A stretch of 64,000 nt of DNA from Adiantum capillus-veneris (GCA_014529385.2 CM043944.1:57820268-57884267), one strand, 5' to 3'. Positions 49,060-61,392 are shown, counted from the first letter of the stretch. Notes: generated by a model not told the origin, from the letters alone. Made by a program: numbers and translations.

Positions 49060-49760
49060 AAGGTAGATATAAAAATTAAATCCAAAATCTAATCTTAAAT
49101 CTAACCTAATTGAACATATGGTGATTCTGAGCTAATTGAACATGGTTAATGGGTGAGTTAATCAGTGCCAGATTCTGATGGGAATATACATATTGTTGTG
49201 TACCTAGTGTTTGCTCTTTGGGCAAAGCCTTCATTGACATGCCCTAAAATCATACCTAAATTTAATCTTAAATCTAATATAAATCTAGATCCAGCTAATC
49301 TAATCTTAAACTCAATATAAAAACCTAAATCTAATCTTATCTTAAATCTAACCTAGCTAATCTTAAATCTAACACAAATCTAAATCTAATCTAATCTTAA
49401 ACTCAAGAGAAACCTACATCTAATCTAATCTTAAATCATAAACCTAAATGTAATCTAGCTTAAATCTAGCCTACCTAATCTTAAATCTTGCCCTAATTTT
49501 AAATCTAGCGTAAATCTAAATCTAACTTAATCTTAAACTCAACATAAACCTAAATCTAACCTAAACCTACATGTAATCTAACATAATCTTAAATCTAATT
49601 TTAATCTTAACCTAATCTTAAGTCTAACTTAAATTTAAATTTAGCATAAATTTTAAATATAAGCAAAATGTAATCTAACTTAATCTTAGATCTAATCTAA
49701 CATAATCTTAAATGTAGTTTTAAATCTAACATAACCCTAAATCTTATTATAACATCTCAT
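49060..49760. repeat. Degenerate TAATCT/TAAATC-type short tandem repeat
   Basis: About 700 bp consists almost wholly of variants of 'taatctaatcttaaatcta' and 'aacctaaatcta', a 5-7 bp degenerate repeat. Some units resemble the plant telomere motif CCCTAAA with changes, but no run of exact telomere units is present. Confidence 0.85.
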
Positions 49761-49790
49761 TTCATATTTTCTCTACTATTTTTTTTATCT

Positions 49791-49879
49791 ATCTCTCTCT
49801 CTCTCTCTCTCAATGTGTGTATGCATTCTTTGTTTATGCATGTGTGTGTGTGTGTTTTTTTTTTCTATATATGCATGTG

Positions 49880-49929
<50 letters not shown>

Positions 49930-49942
49930 AAGACACAATAAT

Positions 49943-50020
<78 letters not shown>

Positions 50021-50044
50021 GTCTCTCTTCTAAAGACACAATAA

Positions 50045-50080
<36 letters not shown>

Positions 50081-50137
50081 GAAGGGAACATGACAGAGAG
50101 AGGAGAGGGAAGGAGCATACCTGGCTCTCCTTCCTCT

Positions 50138-50173
<36 letters not shown>

Positions 50174-50192
50174 AGGGGGGGGGGGGGGGGGA
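49791..50192. repeat. Cluster of CT, TG, GA and G microsatellites
   Basis: CT at 49791-49812 and 49883-49926, TG then GA at 49942-50017, TG then GA at 50044-50080, TG at 50141-50171 and a G-run at 50172-50190. Many overlapping ORFs here encode only dipeptide repeats. Confidence 0.93.
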
Positions 50193-50224
50193 AGGGGGAA
50201 GAGAGACAGAGAGAAGGAGAGCGC

Positions 50225-51223
50225 TGTCGTGCCATGGCATCTGCATAATATGAAAATAATAATATATACCTCACTCTTAATGTTTATGATTTGTGGGACC
50301 AAATGCTATTATGTACATAGTGTGATATATGCGAAAATAGATGCCACGGTTGCAGCTCTGTATATACCTTGCAGGGACAGTGAGGCCCTCGACGTGGCAC
50401 TATGGAATGATTTTTTTTCACATAAATATATGCTTAATTTGCTTTGGGAATGTACAAATGTCAAGTGTTTCGAAGTGGCACGCTCGTTTTGCCTAGAAAG
50501 TTCAATGCGGGCAATCTCGGCCAAAAATAGCAGGTTTCGTGCGCTGGCGTAAAAGACGTGTCCAAAGTGCTTACCAAGTGGGAAAATGAGGTTCAACATG
50601 AAATTTGAGCCCAATGGGATTTTCAAAATTTTAGGGATTTTTCCCAGCTCATTTGGGCTTTTTACGGACAAAAAGTGACATTTTTGGGCTAAAAATGGCC
50701 TAAAAATGGTCAAAAATAGCCTTAAAAATGCTCAAAATAGCTCCAAATTCCACATCAACGACACTGGCGTTGTTTCTCAAGTTGTGTGGGAATTTTTAGA
50801 TCCAGGAGTGAGCTCATTTGGGCACATGAGCAAGGAGATACAACCATTCCTCTATAGGGTGCTAGTGCAGTCCCGTGCTGCTTCCACTACATGGTTGAGG
50901 CTCTGAGGCCTCCAATTAGGGTTTTCCTTCTTCAAATAGCTACTTGGTATTCTCCAATGAAGTACTGAAGCTTCCATGAAATGGTCATGACGAAGAATCG
51001 AAGCGTAAATTTAGGGTTTTTAACAGGTCGAACGAGCACTGTATCTGTGCAATTGGGAGCGAGGCTACACCTAATCTTCACACACACAAGAGTTTTCAGT
51101 TAGTATTGGTTCTTTTTCAAAGTGGAGCTTTCATGGCTGGAGTTTTTTTCTTTTTTAGTGTGTTTTTGGCTTCAAATCGTCTATGCCCGACGCTTTCCTA
51201 GTCGCACTGCGCACTTCTTGACA
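50225..51223 (+). repeat. Gypsy B 5' LTR
   Basis: It starts TGTCGTGCC and ends CTTGACA (TGTC...GACA termini), and matches the solo LTR at 45007 along its length. The frames at 50309-50713 and similar are LTR sequence, not genes. Confidence 0.93.
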
Positions 51224-51229
51224 CATTTT

Positions 51230-51247
51230 TGGTGAACCCGACGCGAA
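51230..51247 (+). other. Gypsy B primer-binding site
   Basis: TGGTGAACCCGACGCGAA begins 6 nt after the 5' LTR; TGG would pair with a tRNA CCA end. I do not name the tRNA. Confidence 0.75.
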
Positions 51248-51308
51248 GTAGGCTAGGGTGAGGGTTCAAAATCTTCATTGAAGGTCTCAAAAGAAAGGTT
51301 TAAAGCTA

Positions 51309-52486
51309 TGGAGCAACAAGGGCTTCGGTTTGATCCAGTCACAATGCAAATGTTTCAAGCTTTTGCAGTGTTTATGCAGCAGAGTAGCAAGCTGCAGAAA
51401 GGAGGGAGCTTTCCTCAACCAAAGCGCTTCAATCTGTGATGAAGAAATTGGACCAATTTAAAGGTAAAGATGTAACAAAGTATCTTTGTGGATATGTAAA
51501 GGAGATGGAGCTTCATCGAGTGCCCGAAGCAGAGATGGTGCAAAGTTTTGAACTTGCTGTGGTTCCCGAGATCAGAGAGCATGTAAGGGGAATTAGAAAT
51601 GAGCATGGGGCAACTTGGGAAGCATTCAAATTAGCCTTGAAGGAAGAGTATTTCATGGAGGACTCCGAAAGGGTAACAAAAAGGACTTTCTTAGAGTGGG
51701 TAGTTTGGCCAAAAGAGGGTCTCTCGCCTACCGAACTGCTAAGGGAATTCGAACGCCGTTATGATCAACTTTCAAGAACTGAAGAGGCTATCCTAAAATC
51801 AGAGAAGACAGAGCTCTTTTTGCAAGCCGCAAGTAAAGAGATTCAAGAGAAGTTAGAGCTACTACTTGAGGATAAGGATGCGAAACAGGGTTTGAAGACT
51901 GATTGGAATGAGGTCGAAGACGCCATTTCACTGCTAGCTAAGCGACAACGACGAAGAGACAAGATGATAGTCAACCCTACTCAAGTCCCAAGTGTTCCAG
52001 AGAGTCCTAATAAAGCCTGTGATTGTGGTTCCAAAGAGTGACAAATCCATCCTAGATGATATTGTCAAAGGAATGCAAGAGCTCAAGTTAAAGCTTACAA
52101 GGCTAGAAGAAAAGGGGCAACCATCAGGTCAATCTACAGGGCAACGACCGCAAACCAGATAAGGCTTTGTCAATAGATGCATATGGTGTGATAGTACTGA
52201 CCATGGAAGGAGGGATTGTGAAAGTTTTAAAGATGCTTTGACAAAGGATCTTGTTTTCTTTAAAGATGGAAAAATTCACTTAAGTGAAACAGGTAATCTC
52301 TTGGGAACAAACTTTAGCAAAGGCGGGATGAAGAAACTAGTTGAGGACATGGCTACTAGCCATGCCATCTCAATGGTTGAGGCAGCCGCCTATGGGTTGA
52401 AGGTGGATCCTATTAAGAAAAAGGATCATTCAAGGTTGGAGAAGAGGAATCTAATGGTATTGGAGAGCTATGGCCATGCGCTATAG
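51309..52486 (+). pseudogene. Gypsy B gag with zinc knuckle
   Basis: It starts MEQQGLRFDPVTMQMFQAFA at 51309, just after the primer-binding site. A frameshift near 51415 moves to the frame with 'VMKKLDQFKGKDVTKYL' and 'AVVPEIREHVRGI', the retrotransposon gag core, ending at a stop at 52039. A further shift leads to the zinc knuckle CIWCDSTDHGRRDC near 52167-52210 and 'GKIHLSETGNLLGTNF'. It follows gypsy A gag closely. It forms the element's RNA-containing particle. Confidence 0.93.
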
Positions 52487-52494
52487 AGTCTGCT

Positions 52495-53691
52495 ATGAAG
52501 GGTAAAATGACTACAAAGGTTTTACATGAAGTTGGAGATTGCATTCGGCTTGAAATAGGTTGGGATGACCCTGTGGACTCTTTGTCAATGCATGCATATA
52601 TTGCCAAATGTCAAGCAAATGAGGCCATTGTTGAAGAGAAACGTAGGCGCGAGAATGGGGATGAAGGGCCTTCAAAGCGGGCAACAAGGAGTGGAGGTAG
52701 AGATGACACAGTGCCTCCTAGATCACCTTCCCCGCAACAAATGCCTGTCCCCGAAGTGCCTATGCAAGAAGCCTCTAAAGACAAGAAGAAGGATGCAACA
52801 AAATCCAAAGCAAAGGGTCCGGCCTACAAACTCCAATCTAATATAGAGGCAGCAACGGATCTCAAAAAGGTTTTGGAAGAGAGTATTCTAAACAGTAAGG
52901 TGGAATTTACCTTGGGTGAGGTCCTTGGTATAGCAAAGCGGGAATTCCACGAAGAAATAACTGATATCATAAAGAGGAAGCGGCAGTCTCTTACTGAATC
53001 TATCCATGTACAGGGTGAAGAAGAGAATTTAAATGCACAGGGTGTACAGGTCTATGGCAAGCAAGGTGATGAGACTATTGTTGGGTGCTACAAGTCTAGG
53101 GGAGGATTAAAACACGCTCTCTTCTTGGATGATGAAGATGAAGTGGAGACCACTCACAAGATCTACTACTTGAATAGTCACTGTGCAAGAGCAACTACTG
53201 AGACGCTGGTAAAAGTGGGAGACTTAGAAAAGCCATACATTGCGTTGATAGATCATGGGTCAGAAATTAACCTCATGTCAAAGAGTCTTTATCAAAAAGG
53301 AAAATGGCCAATTGATATAAATCATGGATGGATGATTCGTGCAACAAACAACTCATCAGGGGAGCTATACGAAGCTTTTCCAAATGTTAAGGTGACTATA
53401 GGGGATGTGAAAGATGACCATAATTTCTTTGTGTAGGAGATGTCTACATACCCTCTTATCCTTGGGCAGCCGTACATCACTGCTACTCACATGGAAACCA
53501 AGGTGATGGATGATGGGTCAGCTTATGCAAGGATTAGGAGTAGGGATGGAAAGCGTGCAGTACAGTTCCTTACTGTTTGTGTAGACCATGAAAGGAACCG
53601 TGAAAGTCTTAGAGAGAAACCCTTGCCAAAGACAAACAAAGAGTTCAAGGACTACAGGGATATGAGGGGTTTTGGCCATGTACCATTGTAG
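52495..53691 (+). pseudogene. Gypsy B linker and aspartic protease
   Basis: The 313-residue frame has a charged N-terminal linker (AKCQANEAIVEEKRRREN) and a helical block 'KKVLEESILNSKVEFTLGEV', then the protease region 'PYIALIDHGSEINLMSKSLY', where DHGS replaces the usual DTGA/DSGA as in many plant gypsy proteases. A stop at 53434 breaks it before 'YPLILGQPYITATHMETKV', the C-terminal protease block. Another stop follows at 53689. Confidence 0.88.
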
Positions 53692-54140
53692 AGCGGGATT
53701 GCAGTGGTACAAGAAGAGAAAGGTTCTCGCATGATGTATATGCAAAGGAAACATTTTCTACAAGCTTTGTAGGATTATCAGACTATGGATCTATTGCTTT
53801 TACAGAGTGTGAGGACTTAAAGCGAGGTGAACCACAACATGTAAATATTGTACAAAGACGGTTGAAGATGAATGGTTTGCTAGAAGATGAAGAATGCATT
53901 GTAGGTGTGTTTGATGAGTGTTCTTTTGTGGATACTATGCAAGATTTGGAGTCTTTAGTGGATTGCAATTTGCATATGGGAAGTGAGGTCATGAAAGTAT
54001 GCTCAATAGAAATGTACAAGGCCATTAAGGATTTCAAAAATGCTCAAGGTGTTGATGTATGAGTGGAGACTAAGTATAAGTCCGTGGCAAAGAAAGTGAA
54101 ACCAGTGGAATTACCTCTACCAAAAGATTGAACAAATAAG
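53692..54140 (+). pseudogene. Gypsy B protease to reverse transcriptase spacer
   Basis: Coding sense continues with stops at about 53769, 54059 and 54128. The piece 53862-54062 reads 'MKMNGLLEDEECIVGVFDEC' and has a clear counterpart in gypsy A at 26128-25874. Confidence 0.75.
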
Positions 54141-55850
54141 ATGGAGCAAGCTGCTTTGCAACCTAGCCTTCGTAATCCAAGCAAGATTGGGCACAAGTTC
54201 ACAAAGGATTCTTTGAAAGAGTTAAAGGTTGGTTGCGAGGATAGTTTGACAAAAGCTGAAAAGATATGCTTTGAAGACATGCTTGCTAAACACGGAAAAG
54301 ATTTTGCATTTGAGCCTTATGAGATAGGGTGTGTTGATCCATCCATTGTTGCTCCTATGGTGATCTTCACTATCCCTCATGTACCTTGGAACTTGAGACC
54401 TATTCCTATTCCAAATGCTCATTTGCCAAAACTCATTGAGTTGCTTAATGAAAAGATCAAGATGGGTATCTTGGAGCCTTCTTGTGCTCCATATTCAAAC
54501 AGGTGGTTCACTGTTCCAAAGAAAAATGGTTCTTTACGCTTTATTCAGGATATGAAACCTATAAATAAGGTGACAATCAGAAATGTGGGTATAGGGCCAG
54601 TTGTCAATGAGTTTGCAGGGGCATTTGCAGGAAGGGCAATATATTCTATGGGAGATTTGTACTCAGGGTATGATTAGTTCCAACTAGCAATGGAGAGCAG
54701 GGACCTGACTACCATGAGGACACCCTTGGGTTTAGTAAGGATGTGCACCTTACCTCAGGGGGCAACGAATTCAGTTGCACACATGATGAATGGTATGAAC
54801 AAAGTCCTACGTGACTTCATACCGCAAACTACAATGCCTTTCCTTGATGATGTGCCAATCAAAGGATGTAATGTAAGTGATAAAGATGTGGCTCTAGACT
54901 TGAGGGGGTGCCAAAACTATGTGGCAACCCATATCAATGATTGTGATAATATCTTGTCAAGGTTGGAAGAGGTGAACCTTACCTTGTCTGGCCAAAAGTC
55001 AGTGTTTGGTGTGAATGAAGTTCTTATTGTGGGACATATGTGTGGGCCATATGGTAGAAGGCCTTGTCCTGCAAAGATTGATGTAATCCAGAGAATGAAA
55101 GAGAAATGTATAAATGTCACTGAGGTTCGAAGGTTCTTGGGTGCATGCGTGTTTTATGTTATCTGGATTCCGCATTATGCACATGTAGCAGAGCCTTTGT
55201 ATCAACTTTTGAGAAAGAACCAAAAGTTTCAATGGGAAGAAGTGCATACACATGCCATGAGGAAATTAAAGAAGTTGCTGCTTATGTCTCCAACTTTGAG
55301 AAAAGCAAACTATGAATGTGGAAGATATGTAATTGTGACAGTGGATACTAGCCCCACAGGAATTGGATGGGCGATTGGGCAAGATGATAATGATGGCAAG
55401 CGATATGTGGTGAGGTTTGGAGCAAAAGTCCTAAGTGCTCGTCAATGCAACTATCCTCAGGTAAAAAGAGAGTTATGGGGAGTAGTCACAGCTTTGAAAT
55501 GTGACAACGAGTATTTGATAGGAGCAAATGTAATAGTGGAGACTGATTGTCTACCCCTTCTTGGAATGATAACAAGTTGCTCAACTCCCGACATTGCTAT
55601 GTTGAGATGGATTGCCTACATAAAGTCCTTGAATCGAGAATTTAAGCATATTGTAGGGAAAGATAATCGAGTTGTGGATATGCTTTCAAGAGCAAGGTAT
55701 GAAAAAGAAGAAGACATGGTTGTCGAGGGCGATGATGTAGGCACACAGTTCTATAGTATCTCTCATGCCAAGGGTGATCATGTTTTCCTGTCAAATGCAC
55801 TTGAGTCATTTACAAAGGACCTGTATCAAGGTGACTGGTTGCTCATTGGA
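54141..55850 (+). pseudogene. Gypsy B reverse transcriptase and RNase H
   Basis: Reverse transcriptase: 'HLPKLIELLNEKIKMGILEP', 'SNRWFTVPKKNGSLRFIQD', 'IYSMGDLYSGYD' then an in-frame TAG (54675), 'RTPLGLVRMCTLPQGATN', 'TMPFLDDVPIKG' (catalytic FLDD) and 'EVRRFLGACVFYVIWIPHYA'. RNase H follows: 'YVIVTVDTSPTGIGWAIGQD' with its first Asp, 'RELWGVVTALKCDNEYLIGA' (Glu), 'VIVETDCLPLLGMI' (Asp) and 'IVGKDNRVVDMLSRARYE'. Apart from the one stop this stretch is open for about 480 codons (54690-56144), the best preserved coding region in the window. Confidence 0.95.
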
Positions 55851-57163
55851 TGCTATCTAAGCACTTTGACAAGGCAAGAAGGGTGGACTGATCAAGAGTT
55901 CAAAAGAATACGTAGAAAGGCCTATGGATACTTTTTGAAAGATGGGTACTTGTGGAAACGTCCAAAACAAAGAAATGGAATGCCAATGAGAGTCGTGAAT
56001 GATAAGGACGCTCAAAATGAGCTTATGAAAACGTTTCATGAGAGTATTTATGCTGGACATAGAGGTGTATGGGACACCTTTACTAAAATGAAAGAGAGGT
56101 ATTGGTGGAAAGGTATGTATAAAGATGTATCTCACTTTGTGTAGTCCTGTGAAACCTGTCAAATGTATTCAAATGTACGTCATCGTGATGGGTTGCACCC
56201 TGCTTACCCATTGGCCATGCATTACAAGTGGGTAGTAGATCTGGTTACAATTCCATTGGGCTTATGGAAAATGAGATACATAGTGCTTGCACGAGAAGAC
56301 TTAACCAATCAAGTTGAAGGTCGTGCTCTAAGAACAAAAAGCACAGAAGGGGTATGTAAGTTCCTCTTGGATGATGTAATTAGCCGTTATGGTTGTGTTG
56401 GGAAAATAACAGCGGACACGGGTGAGTTGGATGCTGACAAAGCAAGGGAGTTTTTCTCTAGGTTGGGCATTAAACTTGCTCTCACTACTGCATATAATCC
56501 TGAGGGAAATGGTAAATCGGAGTGTGGGCATCCTCCTGTCATTAAAGCTTTAGCTAAGGCCTGCAAAGGTAAAATGGGAGAGTGGCCTGGGTTGTTACCT
56601 TATGCTTTATGGGCTGATCGTACAACTCATAGCTCGGTTTACTGGTTATATGCCTTTTGAGTTGATGTATGGTCAGAAACCTATAATGCCAATTGAGGAT
56701 GTAATTCCCACATGGAATGTATTACCTTGGGAAGATGGAATGAGTAGGGAAGACCTTCTTGCTTTGCACATACAACAGTTAGAAAGAAGGCCCCAAGATA
56801 TTGAGATTGCAATAGCACGATTGAAAGATGCAAGGTTAAAGAATAAGGACAGATTCGACAAGAGGCATAGGCTCAGACCTAAAGCTATTGAGGAAGGTGA
56901 TTGGGTGTTGGTGTATGACAGTAGTCTTGAAAATCAGCATTCAACAATAAGAAAGCTTTCAAAGAGATGGTTTGGTCCTTATGTGGTTTAGCATGTACAT
57001 GGGAATGCAACTTATACCTTGCATGAATTAGATGGGACAAAAATGAAGATTCCCATTGCAGGGAAAAGAATCAAGTTATTCAAAAGAAGAGGTGATACAG
57101 ATCCCTTTGATTCACAGGAAGGACAAAATGAAGGCGATGATGAAATCATCGCCTTCATATGAA
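55851..57163 (+). pseudogene. Gypsy B integrase and pol C-terminus
   Basis: The HHCC finger reads 'FHESIYAGHRGVWDTFTKMK' and, across a TAG at 56142, 'SCETCQMYSN'. The core has Asp in 'HYKWVVDLVTIPLGL', a second Asp in 'ITADTGELDADKARE' and Glu near 'NPEGNGKSECGHPP'. A frameshift near 56650 leads to 'MPIEDVIPTWNVLPWEDG' and 'RLRPKAIEEGDWVLVYDSS'. After a stop the tail runs 'KMKIPIAGKRIKLFKRRGD' and terminates with a TGA formed where the 3' LTR homology begins. It catalyses cDNA insertion. Confidence 0.92.
57130..57156 (+). repeat. 12-bp perfect inverted repeat at the pol/3' LTR junction
   Basis: GAAGGCGATGAT, a 3-nt loop, then ATCATCGCCTTC. It stands where the polypurine tract and first ~30 bp of the LTR are expected. 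Confidence 0.9.
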
Positions 57164-58161
57164 AATAATAATATCTACCTCACTCTTAATGTTTATGATG
57201 TGTGGGACCAAATGCTATTATGTACATAGTGTGATATATGCGAAAATAGATGCCACGGTTGTAGCTCTGTATATACCTTGCGGGGACAGTGAGGCCCTTG
57301 ACGTGGCACTATGGAATGATTTTTTTCCACATAAATATATGCTTAATTTTCTTTGGGAATGTACAAATGTCAAGTGCTTCCAAGTGGCACGCTCGTTTTG
57401 CCTAGAAAGTTCAATGCGGGCAATCTCGGCCAAAAATAGCAGGTTTCGTGCGCTGGCGTAAAATACGTGTCCAAAGTGCTTACCAAGTGGGAAAATGAAT
57501 TTCAACATGAAATTTGAGACCAATGGGATTTTTCCACAATTTTAGAGATTTTTCCCAACTCGTTTGGGCTTTTTACGGACAAAAAGTGACATTTTTGGAC
57601 TAAAAATGGTCAAAAATAGCCTTAAAAATGCTCAAAATAGCTCCAAATGCCACATCAACGATGTTGGCGTTGTTTCTCAAGTTGTTTGGGAATTTTTAGA
57701 GCCAAGAATGAGCTCATTTGGGCACATGAGCAAGGAGATACAACCATTCCTCTACAGGGTGCTAGTACAGTCCCGTGCTGCTTCTACTACATGGTTGGGG
57801 CTCTGAGGCCTCCAATTAGGGTTTTCTCTCCTCAAATAACTACTTGGGCTTCTCCAATGAAGTACTGAAGCTTCCATGAAATGGTCACGACGAAGAATTG
57901 AAGCGTAAATTTAGGGTTTTTAACAGGTCGAATGAGCACTACATCTGTGCAATTGGGAGCGAGGCTACACCTAATCTTCACACACACAAGAGTTTTGAGT
58001 TAGTATTGGTTCTTTTTCAAAGTGGAGATTTCATGGCTGGAGTTTTGTTCTTTTTTAGTGTGTTTTTGGCTTCAAATCGTCTACGCCTTGCTTGATTTTG
58101 CGACGAATCCTCACAGTCAAAGGCCCGGCGCTTTTCTAGTCACACTGCGCACTTGTTGAGA
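57157..58161 (+). repeat. Gypsy B 3' LTR (5' end replaced)
   Basis: It matches the 5' LTR from 'atatgaaaataataat' onward and ends TTGAGA instead of TTGACA. The first ~30 bp (TGTCGTGCC...cataat) of the other two LTR copies are absent here. Confidence 0.9.
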
Positions 58162-58165
58162 GCGC

Positions 58166-58361
58166 GGGTTTACATGTTTCACTAGAGCGCCGAAACTCAG
58201 ATCTGAGATTTGGTTTTTGTCACTCTCGATTTATTTTGTCGTTGTCGCTATGGGCGTTGCTATGCAACAAAGAAAATAGCGACGCCCATAGCAACGCCGT
58301 GAATTTTCACTTTTGAGCGTCGCACTGTGAGCGTCGCTAATGTGAAGTACCTCTTGTAGTG
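58166..58361 (-). repeat. CACTA right subterminal region and TIR
   Basis: Rich in inverted gcgacg/cgtcgc motifs, including 'cgctatgggcgttgctatg' facing 'tagcgacgcccatagcaacg'. It ends in CTCTTGTAGTG, the complement of CACTACAAGAG. Confidence 0.88.
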
Positions 58362-58700
58362 ACTGATGCATAGTGTCATTTTGCAAAAATGGCTTGTGAA
58401 GTATATGGATTGCGATCCATGTTTCTCCACAAAATTTGCTCAAACTTTTTTTATTGATTTTGATGAGTATTTTGATGCCCTTGATCAACAAATTTTTGGT
58501 TTTGGATCATTTTTTAGGTCTTTACCATCAAATTTTCAGAATTTTAAGGTTATTGTCATTTTGACCAAAATATGGTTTTTTTAGCTCTTTTTGCCCCAAT
58601 CTTTGTAGCCCAATGTGATGGTGTGGGTCTCTATTAACCCTATTTCTATTTGTTGATAAGATAACAAAAACAAAATCGTAATGAAAAATGATACAACACT
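58362..58700. repeat. ~280-bp tandem repeat, right part
   Basis: It begins with the ACT target duplication. The palindrome recurs at 58402 as tatatggattgcgatccatg. Similarity to the left part fades beyond about 58600. Confidence 0.75.
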
Positions 58701-59420
58701 TTGAAAGTAATGAGAGAATTCCAGAATTAAATGCTTTTGGCTATCTTACTCACAAGCCTCTTTATCTCTCGAGAATAGATCTAGTAAGTCCGCGACTTTT
58801 AGACCCTATTAAGCACTAAACCCTCTATCTAGCTGCTTCACTGCTAAGGTGGAAATGGAATGGAAATATAAATCTTTGGAAGAGAATGCTCTAAATACCC
58901 ACTAAGTTACTCACCATCTAAGGATCATTCTCCAAAAACGGCACCAATGTTAACGGGTCAACGCGATGGATTTCTGTAACATAGCTATCTGTCACTAACA
59001 TAATATGTCAATAGTCAAGGAAGAGACTCAATAGGGCACATAGACTCTTTGAGGTTGTCAGTCCTCAAGAAATGAATCTAACAAGAAAACATCACAACTC
59101 AACAAGAAAATCAGCACTTATTGATTGAAAATTTTTCCTATGTCCTTTCTCACCGCTCTCTGTCATCGCGCCATCTCGGCACTCGAACGGACTTGAAATG
59201 CAAAAAATCTTTAGGAGGAGGTCTACAAGACCTAGGGCACTATCCTACTAAGTCTGGTCGCAATTTGACAAGGTACCAAAATCACAATCTAACATTATCA
59301 AGGTCTTAAAAATTGCAACAAAACTATCCAAAAAGGTCGCCCTATGATCTAGGAACACTCTCCTAGGGTCAAAAGAGTGATTTAAGCACTCAATATGAAG
59401 AAATAACTCGCAGACACTAT
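58701..59420. other. Unassigned non-coding DNA
   Basis: No gene, repeat or element boundary could be supported. Confidence 0.45.
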
Positions 59421-60210
59421 TGGGCGCATTTTAAGAACCCCGTTTTTTTGTAAATTTGTACATATAGGAATGATTCCATGTGTCAAAAGGGTGTGTGAGC
59501 TTTCATTTTGTGGGTTTCTTAGCTTGGTTTAGCAAGCACATGTACATGCAGTGCATATTGCTAGTGAAGCACCAGCTATTGGGTTATTGTAAGTGCGCGT
59601 TAGTGAGTTTTTTGAAGTGAGACTTGTATATAAATAAAAGTCATGTAAAAAATTTAAAAAAATTTAGTCAAAGTTCAAAAATTTACAATTTTTGGGTAAT
59701 TGTGCCTCCTTGATGCTTTTGGATGCAGCTTTTTGCCCTCCTCTTATCGTTTCTACATGTAGTCGCACCAAGACAACTCTCTCTTCGCGTCAATTTTGCA
59801 CATAGCGGCGTGTAAAATCAGTTTTGATCATCTTTAGTTTTCTTGCTAGTCATTTTTAAAGATTTTTCCAAGCTCTAAAGTGCCCCAATTAGAGTTAAGC
59901 TCTTCAGGCACTACGACTAGTTCCCTACATGGTTATGGCTATGGAAACCTAGTGCCAAATTACATGCGCCCCTTGTCTTCATAGACATTGGTTGGCATGT
60001 GTTGTAAATCTATGCTTTGATAGGGTTTTTCTCCTATGTGCTATGGTCCTTTGGGTGGGTGTGTGCTTGCAAATTCCCAAGGGAGCATAGGTCTTTTGGT
60101 TGGGGTTTACTAAGAGCTATTTTGGTATACTTTTTGGTGGTGAGATTGAATTTTGAATGCTTTTGGGCTATAATATTATAGAAGTGTCCCAAATTTTCTA
60201 TTTCCCAATA
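59421..60210 (+). repeat. Element D left LTR
   Basis: About 790 bp. It lacks the 75-bp tandem duplication seen in the right copy. Confidence 0.75.
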
Positions 60211-60263
60211 GTGTTTTGATGCCCGCCACCGAGGAGTTTTGACGTGATGGAAGATTTTCCAGC

Positions 60264-61392
60264 ATGTTTATGCAAATCATGAAAGCTGATTTGAGGCTAA
60301 AGTTTGAGCTTAAAAGGCCAAAGAATTTTAGGGATTTTGTGATGGTTGTGAAGCATATGGAATGGAATCTAGAGAGAGTGAGGCAATTTGGATTGAAAGA
60401 AGACGCAAAGGCAAATTTATCTCATGATTTTGATAGAAATATGGTCAAGGTATGCAATGAAGACTTTCATGTTTCTCATTCTCTTGAGCATGTGAAAGCA
60501 AAGCTTCATGTGCATAATGATATAAAGAAGAATGATCAATGTATGCTATCTTGGTTGTTTAAGCAATTTAATGTCACTCTTTATGTCAAAGATGATGATG
60601 CTAGTAAAGTGGGTGTAGGCAAGAAGGGTACCATATTCATGAATGAGTCTCAAATGCAATGGCATGAGCATGTTGAATATCCAAGTCATATGGTTAATGC
60701 TTCTAATGCATGTTCTAGTGAAGAGAAGTATGTTTGTGCTACAAATGTGGATGTTGGGAGTTCTTATCTTGTAAAGGAGGTAGTTGAGGAAGACATGATG
60801 GAAGTCAATGAAGATAAAAATGGGAAAGAGGTTGACGTGTATGATGAATTTTCTCATGTATATGCTATGGGTGATTGTATGCCAAAGTGCGATGAAGCAA
60901 CTAACTTGTACTGCTTGTGTTGTTGATGAGGAGCCCATCAATGAGGAGCTTCATGATCTCGATAGTCATGCCTTAATTGATAAAGGGAATATTGAGGTTT
61001 TAGAGGATATGTAAAATGATCGAGGTGCTATTTCTATGCCTCATGCAAATATGGTTGATGCTACCTTGCTTGATCCTCTTGTTAAAGAGCCTAAGCTATG
61101 TGTAGAAGATGTCTTATGTATCAAGCATGGTGTGGTTGAATTGGATGGATGATTAATGAAGAGTGGGGAGAGTGAGATGGATATGCATGAGGGTATGAAA
61201 ATGGTTGATATAAAAATTGAAGACATTTTGGATGAGATGTTAAAGGATTCCTTGAATGCTATAGTAATGAAATGTTCTCTCCATGTGGTATTTGTTGAGA
61301 GTACTTTATGTCTAAAGGGGATTTGGACTCTACATATGGTTTATGCTTTGATATTGGGAGTGAGGATTGATATGGATGATTTTTCTAAATGA
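60264..61392 (+). pseudogene. Unknown protein carried inside LTR element D
   Basis: A 220-residue open frame (60264-60926) starts at an internal Met ('FMQIMKADLRLKFELKRPKN') and holds 'VVKHMEWNLERVRQFGLKE'. It is acidic toward the C-terminus ('VVEEDMMEVNEDKNGKEVDV'). After a shift and several stops the sense continues to 61392 ('EDVLCIKHGVVELDG', 'MVDIKIEDILDEMLKDSLNA'). No zinc knuckle, protease or polymerase motif is seen and I recognise no family. It may be a captured host gene fragment or a highly diverged gag. Continuity of sense over ~1.1 kb argues against chance. Confidence 0.5.

Larger units (their letters stand above)
50225..58161 (+). mobile_element. Gypsy B: complete but dead Ty3/gypsy element
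   Basis: A 7.9-kb plus-strand element with LTRs of about 1 kb (50225-51223 and ~57157-58161), a primer-binding site at 51230, gag, protease, reverse transcriptase, RNase H and integrase, in the gypsy order. GCGC flanks both ends (50221-50224 and 58162-58165). A 235-bp sample shows about 4% LTR difference, so it is younger than gypsy A. At least eight stop codons or shifts interrupt the polyprotein. It sits 200 bp inside the right end of the CACTA element. Confidence 0.93.

Noticed and set aside
49060-49760. Telomere sequence
   Set aside because: No run of exact CCCTAAA units; the repeat is a degenerate TAATCT-type satellite.
49785-50302. Many overlapping ORFs with SLSLSL, RERERE, THTHTH or CVCVCV runs (also 3160-3528, 18494-18775, 18825-19415, 43420-43853)
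   Set aside because: They are translations of GA/CT/TG microsatellites in several frames on both strands.
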